Below, piece after piece: positions 1 to 63,779 of a stretch of DNA of 64,000 bases (position 1 is its first letter; every line of letters starts with the position of its first letter). This DNA is from Leptobrachium leishanense. Taxonomy: Eukaryota > Chordata > Amphibia > Anura > Megophryidae. Below the pieces are notes generated by a model, which ran no database searches, was not told the DNA's origin, and saw only the letters and a program-made list of their open reading frames with translations. The translations under genes and the position numbers were made by a program. The stretch spans positions 34,341,519-34,405,518 of the forward strand of contig CM019072.1 of the NCBI GenBank assembly GCA_009667805.1. Reading direction: 5' to 3'.

Positions 1-618
1 AAAAAAATCAATTCGGATCCCGTGAAAATTTACATGAAAATTGTCTTCTTTTCAAATAAGTTTCTGGAATAAAGTTCGATTTTCTGTGGATTACTCTAGT
101 TCTCTTTGGCGAATGCCACCACTGACAGATAATATCAATTAGATTATGGGTATAACCAGAGGTCAAGTCGAGGGGGAATGCATGGGAACGCAGTTCCTCC
201 ACTATTTTTGCAGAGGGTACTGAGTTCCCATTGGTCCACACACTATAAAGCTTGTATTCAGAGATTCAATCATATCTTTCCCTGTTACGGCACAATAAAT
301 ATAGGATTTATCATATATTTGTTTGCTGAAAATCTACATATATATACATAGATATATCCAATTTAAGTCTTAAATGCACAATGATAATTACTAATTGGGG
401 GACAGAAATCTGGGTGAGTTCCCACACTTATTATTTTAGGACTTGACCCCTAGGTAGAACATTCCAATTAGGAGATTTGGGGTTCATTAGCAATAAATAT
501 CTCTGTTTTGCTCGTGAGTTGAGGTCATCTTTGTTCCGTGAAATCAGTATTCCATTTAAAATCAGTCGTGTGTGCAGCTGTGGTTGAATTTGTTGACTAA
601 CGAGTTGCTAAAGACACC
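1..618. other. Non-coding sequence, nothing recognised
   Basis: AT-rich sequence without a supported gene. The one open frame on the reverse strand (8-241) shows no family features and is treated as chance. It is either the 5' flank of HSF4 or part of its first intron. Confidence 0.5.
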
Positions 619-626
619 TCTTAGGT

Positions 627-762
627 CAGGGGTCAGCAACCTTGGCCCTCCAAATGTTTTGGAACTACATCTCCCATGAGGCTCAGCCACTTCCTTAGGT
701 TAGTTAAGCCTCATGGGAAATATAATTCCTAAACATCTGGGGGGTAAGGATGCTGACCCCTG
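627..762. mobile_element. hAT-type MITE with 8-bp target duplication
   Basis: The ends are inverted (CAGGGGTCAGCA and TGCTGACCCCTG) and are flanked by perfect 8-bp direct repeats TCTTAGGT (619-626 and 763-770). Both are hallmarks of hAT insertion. The interior is also largely self-complementary and has no coding capacity. Confidence 0.85.
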
Positions 763-1380
763 TCTTAGGTCAGGATAAAGAATCATATTTATTTTTTGGG
801 ACTTGCTAGTCATAATCCAGCTATGTCAACTATCGCAAATAATACAGTAAGCCCAAAAACTCCTCCAATTTCTTTCTGAATTCTTCTGTAATATAGACTT
901 TTGTATGTCAACCATGTTTGTTTGCAAAAGATTTGAGCAAAACCTGAACAACCTTAAGTAATATAAAAAAGCCCATTTAAAATAAGTATAAAATGTTATA
1001 TTATAAAAAATATTAAATAAATACATTTAAATATATTTCTATTTATTAAATATACTGTATTATATATAATAAGGTGTAGGCGATCTAATGGTACGTCTAC
1101 TGCCAATCTGCACAAATTGCTATAACATCCAAAGTGTTATCACAACAGAGACAAAAGGAGCGTTCTACGTTACAGACCTGGAGTTGCAATATACCATAGT
1201 AATAAACCAGTATATAAATGATATTACCTCAAATAATTTATCCTTAATGGGTCAAATAAACCCAAGATATCGTAGATAAGTATTTGAGATGCGAGCAGTT
1301 CTTGAAACCTTAGGGAAAAAAAAGGAAAAACAATATAGTGTATCTCTGTAAAATATATAATATACAAATATGAGGGAGAT
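763..1380. other. AT-rich spacer, nothing recognised
   Basis: Low-complexity AT-rich sequence with several poly-A and TA-rich runs. Short ORFs in both directions lack any recognisable motif. Confidence 0.45.
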
Positions 1381-1639
1381 TCAGCTCACTCACACATGGA
1401 AGAGCCACACATGAGGCTCACACCTGGATCACCTGTGGCTCGTTAGGATGGCCACCCATCAGCCTTCAGAACGTCTGAAAATATTCCCAGGTGTAGTTCT
1501 TAAATTCTCCCTCAGTAGACGAAATACGTAGACCAATAGTGTGAATCCATATATATCCAATACGTTCTAAGTGTAAGATGGTACACTCACATGATTTAGA
1601 GCCCAACTTGGCTTTGAAATTGTGGCCAGAAGTGGTTTT

Positions 1640-1830
1640 TGGCAGGTGGAACTCCCCAGAAAACCATCTAATGACTTATCCAACTTCCAATAAGTGATCA
1701 GAGCTCAGTAGCCACTGAGGAAGCCGGAGAGGTTGGATACCTAAGGCGAAATGCGTTTGGCATGTTTTATATGTAATACATTTTCTCTGGTCACTTATTG
1801 GAAGTTGGAGAATTTATTAGAATGTTTTCT
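1640..1830 (+). ncRNA. Hammerhead ribozyme motif with long inverted flanks
   Basis: CTGAGGA (1715-1721) is followed by a stem II hairpin (GCC/GGC, with inner AGGT/ACCT) and GAAA (1748-1751). Then come TGCG and a TT cleavage context. Stem I forms from GCCA before the core and TGGC after it. The flanks extend the helix at a distance: CAACTTCCAATAAGTGA on the left is complementary to TCACTTATTGGAAGTTG on the right. CUGANGA plus GAAA is the conserved hammerhead core. The position just upstream of Penelope RT debris fits Penelope-type terminal repeats. Activity is untested and stem III is minimal. Confidence 0.72.
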
Positions 1831-2540
1831 GGGGAGTTTTCAGTGACGTTTTGTAGTCGCCATTGCAAAGGTTGGCCATTAGATGGCGATCTTACCAAGG
1901 TTAGCTAACCTACAGGGAGGGCTTGTTTTGTAGTTGACAACGAGTGAGACAGTGGGTTATGGCAGGCGGATTCAAGGTTTAATAACAAAATTTTATATTG
2001 GTATTAACACTGTGCGGTGTTAAGAGTGTTTGGCGCTATAAATTTATTGATCTCACAACAATTTAATGTATGTGATTTATATAAGCATGCAGCTCACCAC
2101 AGGTGTGTCCCTCACCCAAAAAAATATAGAAAAATACAAACTCAGTTTGTAAGGGAGCGCAAAGAATAGGTGCAGCTGGTATCCATTCACAGATGATATC
2201 ACTATTTTCTTTGATGATCAATATATATATATGCAGTCACTAAAAAGCAGACAGACAAATCTAATTGCGCAATATTGTTACACACATTAATAGAACGATC
2301 AATATGCACACAATGTAGAAGGGCCACTCACAACCAAGTAGGGAGCCTATAGGCTCTTGATATTCGCAATTAAGCCTCTATGGGGGGCTCCTCCCATCAA
2401 TCGGAGTATTGCTAGATGTATTCAAAATTCCTGGTGGCAACTTGAACCTCGATTAGATAAAGCAAAAACAACACATGGCACAATAACCAGTTTTAGGTAG
2501 ATGGCAGTATATTGGGTATAGCAATCTACTCACATACTCG
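1830..2540. other. Probable non-coding part of a Penelope element
   Basis: No gene. It lies between the hammerhead motif and the Penelope RT remnant on the same strand, so it is probably terminal or 5' sequence of that element. I see no independent diagnostic motif. Confidence 0.4.
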
Positions 2541-3247
2541 TGAGCCTCCCAATGAGTGGCTCAGTATTCTGGCTTTGGACCACTTTGAGGAGGGTTCCAT
2601 CTCTTCCACGAATCCACTGTTGGACCAGAATCGAAGGATTGCCAAGGCTACTTAAAGACTACTTGGATGCAGCAGGGATCCACCAACCAGAACAAAAGGA
2701 ATTCATACTGAAGGAATGGATCTAATCTTACGTAATAATTTCTTTAGTTTTAAAGATGAATTTTACCTCCAAGTAACAGGTTCGGCGATGGGCACTAAAT
2801 TTGCCACGAGCTTTGCAAACCTGTTTATGTCCTTATGGGAAGAAGAGAAGTTGAAAAACTGGGAAAAACATCTAATAAAATATAGTAGATACATAGATGA
2901 TATATATTTTAATCGGGGAAGCAGGGCAAGAAAGTCTAAAGGAATTCCTAGAACACCTTAACAATAACGATATGAATATTGAGTTAGAGACAAAATGGAG
3001 CGACATGAACATAGACTTTCTAGATTTAACTATACATGTGGAAGAAGGTAAACTCAAGACGAAAAACAACTTCAGAACTGTAGAGTCAAATAGTTTTATT
3101 AGCAAAGATAGTTCTCACCTGCCAAGGTGGTTGGAAGGGGTCCCAAAGAGTCAGTTTCTTCGAATTAAGAGAAACTGCACAGAGGAAGAAGAGTATTTAC
3201 AACAGTCATCCTTACTTAACGAGTGTTCTCCTCGAACGCGCTTTTAA
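2540..3247 (+). pseudogene. Penelope-like reverse transcriptase remnant
   Basis: Two overlapping frames encode parts of a Penelope-type RT. The first has GSAMGTKFATSFANLFM followed by YSRYIDDIYF, the RT catalytic box. After a frameshift near 2900, the second has DFLDLTIHVEEGKL, then the thumb-like segment VPKSQFLRIKRNC. The order and wording are characteristic of Penelope-like elements. The N-terminal RT and C-terminal GIY-YIG domains are missing here, so the copy is truncated and inactive. Confidence 0.87.
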
Positions 3248-3249
3248 GT

Positions 3250-4530
3250 GTTACAGCTCCATTCACAAATACTAATGGCTCAACTATAATTCCAATTTAA
3301 GCAGCAACTTCTGCTAAGTCTCGACTTGGCCAGCAGCTTAATGTACAATTACATACTCTATACTTGATATACTTTGCATAAGAGGCACAAATGTACAAGG
3401 GGAGTCTCCCAAAAGGTGGTTCCCAGCCTTTAGCTGTTCAACTGAGATGTCAAAATAAAGAAATAACTAGCTAGCCTAGTGTTAATAGATTCTTTGCAAT
3501 TGCAATTAACAAATTTAGAAAATAGCTGTAAAAAAAACCCGTAACTGTCATGTTGTACCTTTATACAAAACACAACATGGGACACCTGTGGAAAAAATAA
3601 TAATCATAGTGAAATCTGGTAGTACATCAGTATTCCTGGAAAGGATCAATGAATCTGTGCATCAGAGAAATAAATAATATAGGATTATCTGAAAACCCAA
3701 TATGGGTGATGGTATCTCCCATGGTATGGTATATGGGTGATAGTATCTCCTAGTCTTTCTCCCTCTAGTCTCGACACCTTAAAGAACCAGGACAGAGTCA
3801 GCCGGTAGAGTAAATAAAATCTTCAGTATTTAATGCAGAATGCTTAAAAATATATAATAGAGAACATCCAACGCGTTTCATCCTGTAGCTGTTAAGATAG
3901 GACTTCAGAATATCCCTGATGTGTCCTATGTTGTGTTTTTTAAGATATCTGTGCCTAGGAAGGGGCACTTGAATGCCTTGTGGTTTTGTATATACATTTC
4001 AGATTTAGACTTAATAGTGTGTGATTTGTGGTGGGTCCTCTCATATCTTCTGTTGTTGTATTCTACCTTCCCCTCTTGCTGCAGTTTAAAAGTCATGGAG
4101 AACAAATAGTTCTTCAGGTTCCTTTTGTCGTCATTGTGCTTGTACTCCAGAAGTGAACTATTAGAGATCTGTAACTGCTGAAAAAAGTACTAAACATTTA
4201 AATATTTACTAAAGAAGGATATTCTATCTTATTTTGAATTGAATCATTATTTGTAATATTGGGCTCAAATTAATTCTGTCAAATGAGTTTTCTTAAAAAT
4301 ATCTGCTTTCGTCAGAATTTTTTAGAAATATCATCTGATTCAACTGAAAAAATGTATCCAAAGCCGAATTCCATAAAATGGTCCTGTTTAGACATAATAT
4401 TGAGCCAGTAAAAAGCCCCAAAAAACTGAATGTAAATACATTTGCATGATGCACTTTCCAAGTTTCATTGGTTTACTGTACATCCCAGACTTGCGCATTT
4501 TAAAATGAAACATCGGACATGTGCATAGTA
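3250..4530. other. Non-coding stretch, probable Penelope 3' debris then plain intron
   Basis: No coding region is supported. Apart from the degenerate hammerhead-like motif near 3880, I see nothing beyond AT-rich sequence. Confidence 0.4.
3860..3915 (-). ncRNA. Degenerate hammerhead-like motif
   Basis: Read on the reverse strand: CTGAAGT, then TCCT...AGGA stem, then GAAACGCGTTGG. The GAAACGCGT half is intact but the last A of the CUGANGA box is T. It lies downstream of the Penelope RT remnant and is probably a decayed ribozyme. Confidence 0.45.
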
Positions 4531-5260
4531 ATATCCCATAAAAATTAAGTCTTACTGTATACCCTGTAAACGCGAGTTACACTGTAAATCCTATAAATGT
4601 GAGTCTTACTGTAAATCCAGCAAATCCCAGGTTGTAAATATAACTGTAAAATGTTAATGTACGGACTTGCACGTTATGACTGTAACAGTAAAAAATGAAC
4701 TACAGATTTGCGCATTATAGATATAACAGCGTAAATGTTACTGTACGGACTTGTGAGATTTAAATTTACCGTACGGAGTTGGTCCATGTTTAATTTTAAT
4801 ATGGATCCTAACTAAGATTTGCATTTACAGCAAAAACACACAACCTTGTTTATGTAAACTTAAATCTCTCTAGTCCACACAGTAACATTTACACTGTCAT
4901 ATTATAATGTGCAAATCCATAAATAAATTTTTTCCTCTTACTCTTAGAAGATGTAAATCAGTTCAGTAGCATTTTACAGTTATATTTACTCCCAAACTCT
5001 CAAATTCGTATTTTAATATTTCCATTATTACAGTAAAAACACGCATGTCTGGAATTTATAGTAAGACTCGCATTTACAGGATCTAAAATAAGATTTGCAT
5101 TTACAGGACTTACAGTAAAACCCGCAATTGCGGGATTTACTGTAAGACTCACATTTACAGGATTTACAGTATAACTTGCATTTATAGGATTTACAGTAAG
5201 ACTTGCATTTACTGGATTTACTGATAAAAAATGCATGTCCAGGATTTAATATTAAAACAC
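4530..5260. repeat. Degenerate short tandem repeat arranged as inverted arms
   Basis: Units of about 25-30 bases containing CTTACTGTAAATCC occur in the left part (about 4545-4640). The complementary form GGATTTACAGTAAG recurs in the right part (about 5050-5230). The two halves together make a loose inverted repeat. The reverse-strand open frame at 5000-5236, with recurring VNPVNASLT, is the translation of this repeat, not a gene. Confidence 0.65.
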
Positions 5261-5839
5261 GCAGTGGGCAGGCTACATACAGTTAGAGCCAGACCAATGC
5301 ATTAAACGGCGCTAAAAGCCATTTATTAACACTTTTCAGCATTTTATATATTTTTTCAGAGATTGGCATAGCCTTAATTGATAAACTTGATCTTTTTATT
5401 ATAAATTATAGCCACGAGTGCTGATATTTGATCCGATTTTTATTGGGTATTAAAATGCCCGGAAACCTGGGTTTGAATCTACTGAAGCAAAAAATTGAGG
5501 CCATTGTGTTTTAAACATTTGAGATTGACGATCTCAAAGGACAAACCTGTCTAAAAGAATATTTGTTCCTTTTTATGTAGCAGGAAATTCCTTGAAATTG
5601 TTTTGTTTTTCTTAGCCATCGGCAATATCCGAAATAGGAAAGATTGAATTAGATGGAGTTAAATATTTTTTTAAGCCAATATTACTATGGAGCAATGGCT
5701 GGGAGATACTAAAAATTTATGAAGTCTCAAAAGAAACTTCAAGTAGTAAAAAAAGAAAAGGAATTTAGCCTTGGAGAACAGTTTGATGAGCTTTCAATTG
5801 GGAGGGCATAATTATGTGATAATGAAACGGTTATGTAGA

Positions 5840-5905
5840 AATATTGGGCAGACTAGATGGGCCGAAAGGTTCTTATCTGCCGACATTTTCTATGTTTCTA
5901 TGTAA
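5840..5905 (+). repeat. LINE/SINE 3' tail (GGGCAGACTAGATGGGCC type)
   Basis: The segment GGGCAGACTAGATGGGCC...TTCTTATCTGCCGACA followed by TTTCTATG copies is seen again at 62871-62942. It is a tail sequence I recognise as frequent in amphibian genomes. The TTTCTATG microsatellite is the likely 3' terminus. Confidence 0.6.
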
Positions 5906-6980
5906 ATATGGGAAAGTAAAAAGGTTGAGGCTTTGAGAAGATGCAAAATTGGCAGAATTATTGAATAGAGAGGTATGAATAGATCCGATTTTCTGTCACT
6001 CCTGGATGTCGGATGAATTTGTTAAAGCATACATTTTTTTTGAACATTCAGAAATTGATGAAGTGGACTTAAAGCAATACTCTTGGGTTACAACGGAAGG
6101 AGAAAATTGTGGTGTCAGTTTGTTCTAGTGGAGAGAAGCAACAGACCAGTCAAAATACTACACAGTGAGCAATTTCTTAGCCATTTAACGCCAGGCGAGT
6201 GGTGCCCAGTGGGAGGGGGTTAACGCTGGCGAGGCATACTAGTATGCCCCACTGCCAGATGCTGCAGCGGGCTTTTCCTTCAGCGTCATTGGCTGCAGTG
6301 GGATAGCTTGATTTCAAGCCGTCCAGCAGCAGCCAATGATGCGCCGGGTGCGCCAGCTTGTGGGTGGGGCAGTTTCTGCCCATTGAAGTTAACAGGGCGT
6401 ACTAATATGCCTAGCGGCTTCAAGGCCCACCTGATGTGGGGACGACATAATATGTCCCACGGCGTTAAGAGGTTAAAGACTTGAGTAAATGAAGGTGGGA
6501 AATCCAAATCTGTAGGATGGTTTTGCAAAATACAGCAAATAAAAGGCCATATTCTGATGTTACCTGTAACAGGGAGTCGCTAAGGAGAAATATTAGCGTT
6601 AGCCAATATTCCTTAATGGCTCCGTTACCGACTCTGTTCCGGGTTAGAATATTTAGGAGCTGCTACAAGATAGACATTTCCCACCACTGTTATCGGCCCT
6701 TGGAGTTCATGGATTCAAGCAGAAACCTGTGAGAATTCACATTACCAGTACAACGCTGAGACCACAGAGGGACACTGGGGACTATTTGTTCTCAGTGTTC
6801 CAGTGCATGCAGCCAAATGTAGTCTATTTCGTAGTATTAAGTAATTTATACTACCATATAGAGCTGTTATTCTTCTAGGAATACATGTTCACGCCAAGAA
6901 CAGCGAGCTGCCATGGCATTGTTCACGGTTCTTTTGCTAAGCCATTATTAATAGGTCTTACACAAAATATAAAAGCCTTT
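5905..6980. other. Non-coding stretch with one GC-richer block
   Basis: 6180-6475 is GC-richer and bounded by TTAACGCC and GGCGTTAAGAGGTTAA, so it may be a small inverted-end transposon, but I cannot define its limits. The open frames within it show no domain features. The rest is unremarkable. Confidence 0.35.
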
Positions 6981-6989
6981 CATATACAG

Positions 6990-7173
6990 CAGTGGTTCCC
7001 AACCGCGGTCCTCAAGTACCCCCAACAAGTCAGATTTTCCAGATAGCTGTAGCACAGCACAGGTGATATGATTTGCTGCTCAGTGATTGCAGGATACAGT
7101 CTGAATTTCCCCAAGGTAATCCTTAAAATCTGGCCTGTTGGGGCTACTTGAGGACCGCGGTTGGGAACCACTG
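6990..7173. mobile_element. hAT-type MITE with perfect 8-bp target duplication
   Basis: Inverted ends CAGTGGTTCCCAACCGCGG and CCGCGGTTGGGAACCACTG flank 184 bases with no coding capacity. ATATACAG is duplicated at 6982-6989 and 7174-7181. A related copy lies at 22450-22630. Confidence 0.87.
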
Positions 7174-7440
7174 ATATACAGCAACGAGCACTAATTACGA
7201 GCTGTGGCAAGATCAGAAGAGGTATACAATAAGAAGAAGGTAGAGGGTAATCCTACAACGAATTAAAATCACTTAGAGGTGCATGTTAAATGAACAAATA
7301 GTATTTGAATCAATTCACGCACATCAAAAAACAAGATCGTTATCACCGTTCCACGGGTGCCTAGGACCTGGGGTATGATTTCCTCCACAGCCGGTGCACT
7401 TCAGGAACAATCAGCCAAGACCAAGGTTTCTCCAGTCAAA

Positions 7441-8205
7441 TCAAATCAAATCAAAATCAAAATAAGCTTTATTGGCAGGACCAAATACATTTTAGCATTG
7501 CCAAAGCATATGGGGAGGAGGGGGGTAGTGGGACATATATATGGGGGGGAATGGGCAAGTCCATGGACATTATCAGGGGTAAGGGATAATGTGAAGGGGG
7601 ATGGGGGCGAGTCCGTGTTGGGGATTTATAAGTCCAGGATCTCTCATGTTCCTCTCAGTCTGTGACATTCTGCGACGTATTGGGCAGATATTTTCACCGC
7701 CGGCTCCTCTTCTCCCAATATGATGTGGAGTTTCCTCGTCTCTTCTATAGAGGTGAAGTCCGGGATGAGAGCGGAGAGTCTTTGGAAGTGAGTTTCCCTC
7801 AGTGCTGAGTACTTGGGGCACTGTAGGAGGAAGTGGACCTCATCTTCCAGGGCCTCCTGGTCACAATGCTGGCACAGTCTATTCTCCCTGGACTTGTAGG
7901 TCTGTCTATGCCGCCCTGATTCAATTTCCAGGCTGTGGGCGCTCAGTCTGTACCGGCTCAGGATCTGTCTGTCCTTGGGGTCTTGTAGTACCTCCAGGTA
8001 TGGGGCCAGTTTGTATTCCCTCTGTAAGGATTGGTAAATGGTGAGTTTCTGAGAGTTTGCTATATCATGTCTCCATTCTCTGATATAGTTTTCCCTGGAA
8101 TCGTTAATTAGGGCCTTTATTTGATATTTTGTCAGGTTGCCTTCATGGGGGTTTTGGATGATCAGGGTGGATATGAGTTGTTGAGTCATGATCAGGGTGG
8201 ATATG
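7441..8205 (-). pseudogene. 5'-truncated non-LTR retrotransposon, C-terminal end of ORF
   Basis: The reverse-strand frame 8189-7644 encodes the C-terminal part of a LINE polyprotein: RYRLSAHSLEIESGRHR, then a Cys-His cluster (CQHC...EDEVHFLLQCPKY). The 3' end is a (TTTGA)-like tail at 7441-7465. A 7-bp duplication AGTCAAA (7434-7440 and 8206-8212) marks insertion into the hammerhead element. Near its 5' end TGATCAGGGTGGATATGAG is duplicated (8158-8176, 8189-8207). Family not assigned. Confidence 0.7.
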
Positions 8206-8252
8206 AGTCAAAGGATTTTATTAATAAAAATAAAGATAAGACTGCTCACGCT

Positions 8253-8292
8253 TGACGCGTTTTGTCAAAAGACTTCATCAGGAGAAATATGT
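8253..8292 (-). ncRNA. Mutated hammerhead motif, left inner arm
   Basis: On the reverse strand: CTGATGA, AGTC-TTTT-GAC hairpin, then AAAA where GAAA is required, then CGCGTC. It mirrors the intact motif at 8368-8405. The G-to-A change in the catalytic box should inactivate it. Confidence 0.65.
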
Positions 8293-8365
8293 GCAATCAT
8301 AAGTACATGGTTAAAAAATAAAAGTATACTTTTATTTTTTAACCATGTACTTATGACTGCACATA

Positions 8366-8406
8366 TTGCTCCTGATGAAGTCTTTTGACGAAACGCGTCG
8401 AGCGTG
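8366..8406 (+). ncRNA. Hammerhead ribozyme, intact core
   Basis: CTGATGA (8372-8378), stem II AGTC-TTTT-GAC, GAAA (8390-8393), palindromic CGCG, then T and C (8398-8399), with predicted cleavage after C8399. Stem I pairs GCTC (8368-8371) with GAGC (8400-8403). All conserved hammerhead positions are present. ACGCGT is self-complementary, so stem III could form between two RNA copies, as proposed for minimal-stem-III hammerheads of retroelements. Confidence 0.83.
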
Positions 8407-8984
8407 AGCAGTCTTATCTTTAGTTTTATTTTTATTTTTATTAATAAAATCCTTTGACTGGAGAAACTTTGGTCTTGGCTGATTGTTCCTGAAGTGCACC
8501 GGCTTTGGAGGAAATCATATCCCAGGTCCCAGGCATCCATGGAACGGTGATAACGATCTTGTTTTTTGATGTGCATGAATTGATTCAAATACTATTTGTT
8601 CATTTAACATGCACCTCTAAGTGATTTTAATTCGTTGTAGGATTACCCTCTACCTTCTTCTTATTGTATACTACTTACGGGTTACCAGGAGCCCGCAGAG
8701 GGAAGATCCTATCTTCATTAATAAGTTAAGTGATTCAGTGTGTGTTTTTTTCTTTGCAAGATCAGAAGAGGAGCTTGAGCCTTTAAGTTAATGAAAGGGT
8801 TGGAACAGGACTCACATTGGGTAGTGGGCAGTTATGCCCTTGTTTGTTTTCCACCTCTCTCTGTTTAATTAGGTATGTGCATTTAGTTTCCGTTCGTCCA
8901 AAAAGATTTTCAGACGAAATATTGGCTTTTTGGCAATTCGGAATCATTTTTCTATATGAAAAGAAATGCAGTCTTTGTGCAATA

Positions 8985-9330
8985 CTATCCCTAACCCTAG
9001 TATATGCAGGAACATTGCATGTAATAACCCTACCAGTAACCCTAATCTTAACACAAACAGAACCAGTAAGCCTAACAGTATTCCAACCCTAACCCTAATG
9101 CATGCAGAAACATTAACCCTAACCATAACCCTAAACCTAACAAACAGAACTATTACGAGTAACAGTAACACTAACAGTAACACGATACTACCCCTAGTAG
9201 TCCTTAGTACCCTAATATATGCAGCAACAGTAACTGTAATCCTAACTCAAAAAGAACCATTAAGCCTAACAGTAACTCAACCCTAGAAGCAACCCTAACC
9301 CTAGACCCAACCCTAGTCCTAATACAAATT
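8985..9330. repeat. Degenerate telomere-like (CCCTAA) repeats
   Basis: About 340 bases dominated by CCCTAA, ACCCTAA and close variants (CAGTAACCCTAAT and similar). They are interrupted by recurring TATGCAG.AACA segments. This is an interstitial, degenerate array rather than a telomere. The flanks contain TTCGTCC and GACGAAA blocks, suggesting it sits inside a transposon. The opposing ORFs across it are low-complexity translations. Confidence 0.6.
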
Positions 9331-10142
9331 TTCTGACATTTCCAAAACTTTTCAGAGATTCGGACAATCGATTCAAATTGTGAAAGTCCACAAAATCTTA
9401 AATCCCAGAATTTTGGACTATGAAATTTGACAAAACAAAAGCATCTTTTGGTCTGTGCTCTTGTCTTGTTTTAGTTATGTCAAGAAGGACCCAATGAGGT
9501 GATAAATGAAACTGGCAACTTAGAATCTGGATGACAAACAGGTGTGTTGTCTCTTAGGGAGGAAACTGGGGGTTATCTAAAAAGCAATGTACCAGGTCAG
9601 ATTATGGGTGTGCACATTTCAGACACGTTTCAGGGGTTTTGAAGCTGATGCAAAAACCAAGGGATGGGGAAACATACACCATGTGTAAAACCTTTATGGT
9701 GATCACCAAAACGTTGCTTCTGGGAGAAACTTTGGCTGCCACCTTATCCATCACCATTCCCTTTGGTGTGTACCTTCTTCTTCTGTCTTCTAAAGATACA
9801 CTGCAATAAACCATGAACCACAGTAGGAAGAAAATAAATGAGGATCCACTGATTGGCAGGTAAATTTTGAAAATACAGCAATGACAATGTATTTGGATTG
9901 ATTTAAATGAATACATATGATGAGCTTACAAAAATGATCAAATCCACTAATAGCTGAATATGTATACAAAGACATGAAAACAGATTATAAAGCAATATAC
10001 TGCTATAACTATACTCAAATATAATGTACAAATGTGACAGCCTACTTGTCTGTATTCTAGCTCACTTCGGTTCAGGTCCTTACATGGTGACCTTTGCATT
10101 TCTTGGTCACTTTCTTCATCTTCCTCTCTCTCACTTTACCAG
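9330..10142. other. HSF4 intron, nothing recognised
   Basis: No supported gene. The last 40 bases are the pyrimidine-rich tract and acceptor of the first visible HSF4 exon. I searched 1-10142 by eye for a first coding exon (a start codon followed by VPAFL.KLW) without success. Confidence 0.5.

Positions 10143-63779
<53,637 letters not shown>

Larger units (their letters stand above)
7223..8755. mobile_element. Short inverted-repeat Penelope-like element with hammerheads and 16-bp TSD
   Basis: A 16-bp direct repeat GCAAGATCAGAAGAGG bounds the element (7207-7222 and 8756-8771). Two long arms (about 7226-7440 and 8457-8668) are inverted copies of each other. At the centre are inner arms (8213-8460), each carrying a hammerhead-like motif. 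A LINE fragment has inserted in the left arm at 7441-8205. There is no RT, so mobilisation in trans would be needed. Long TSDs and inverted terminal sequence with ribozymes fit a non-autonomous Penelope-like element. This assignment is inference. Confidence 0.72.

Noticed and set aside
8944..9286. Opposing ORFs across the CCCTAA repeats
   Set aside because: Low-complexity translations of a short repeat (NPTSNPNLN and its reverse); no start context or domain.
9602..9975. Small reverse-strand ORFs before the first visible HSF4 exon
   Set aside because: No similarity to any domain and no splice-consistent continuation; treated as chance.
1..10142. First coding exon of HSF4 inside the window
   Set aside because: I looked for a start codon followed by the conserved VPAFL.KLW segment and a GT donor in phase 0 and found none, so it is more likely left of the window. 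A tblastn with an amphibian HSF4 N terminus would settle it.
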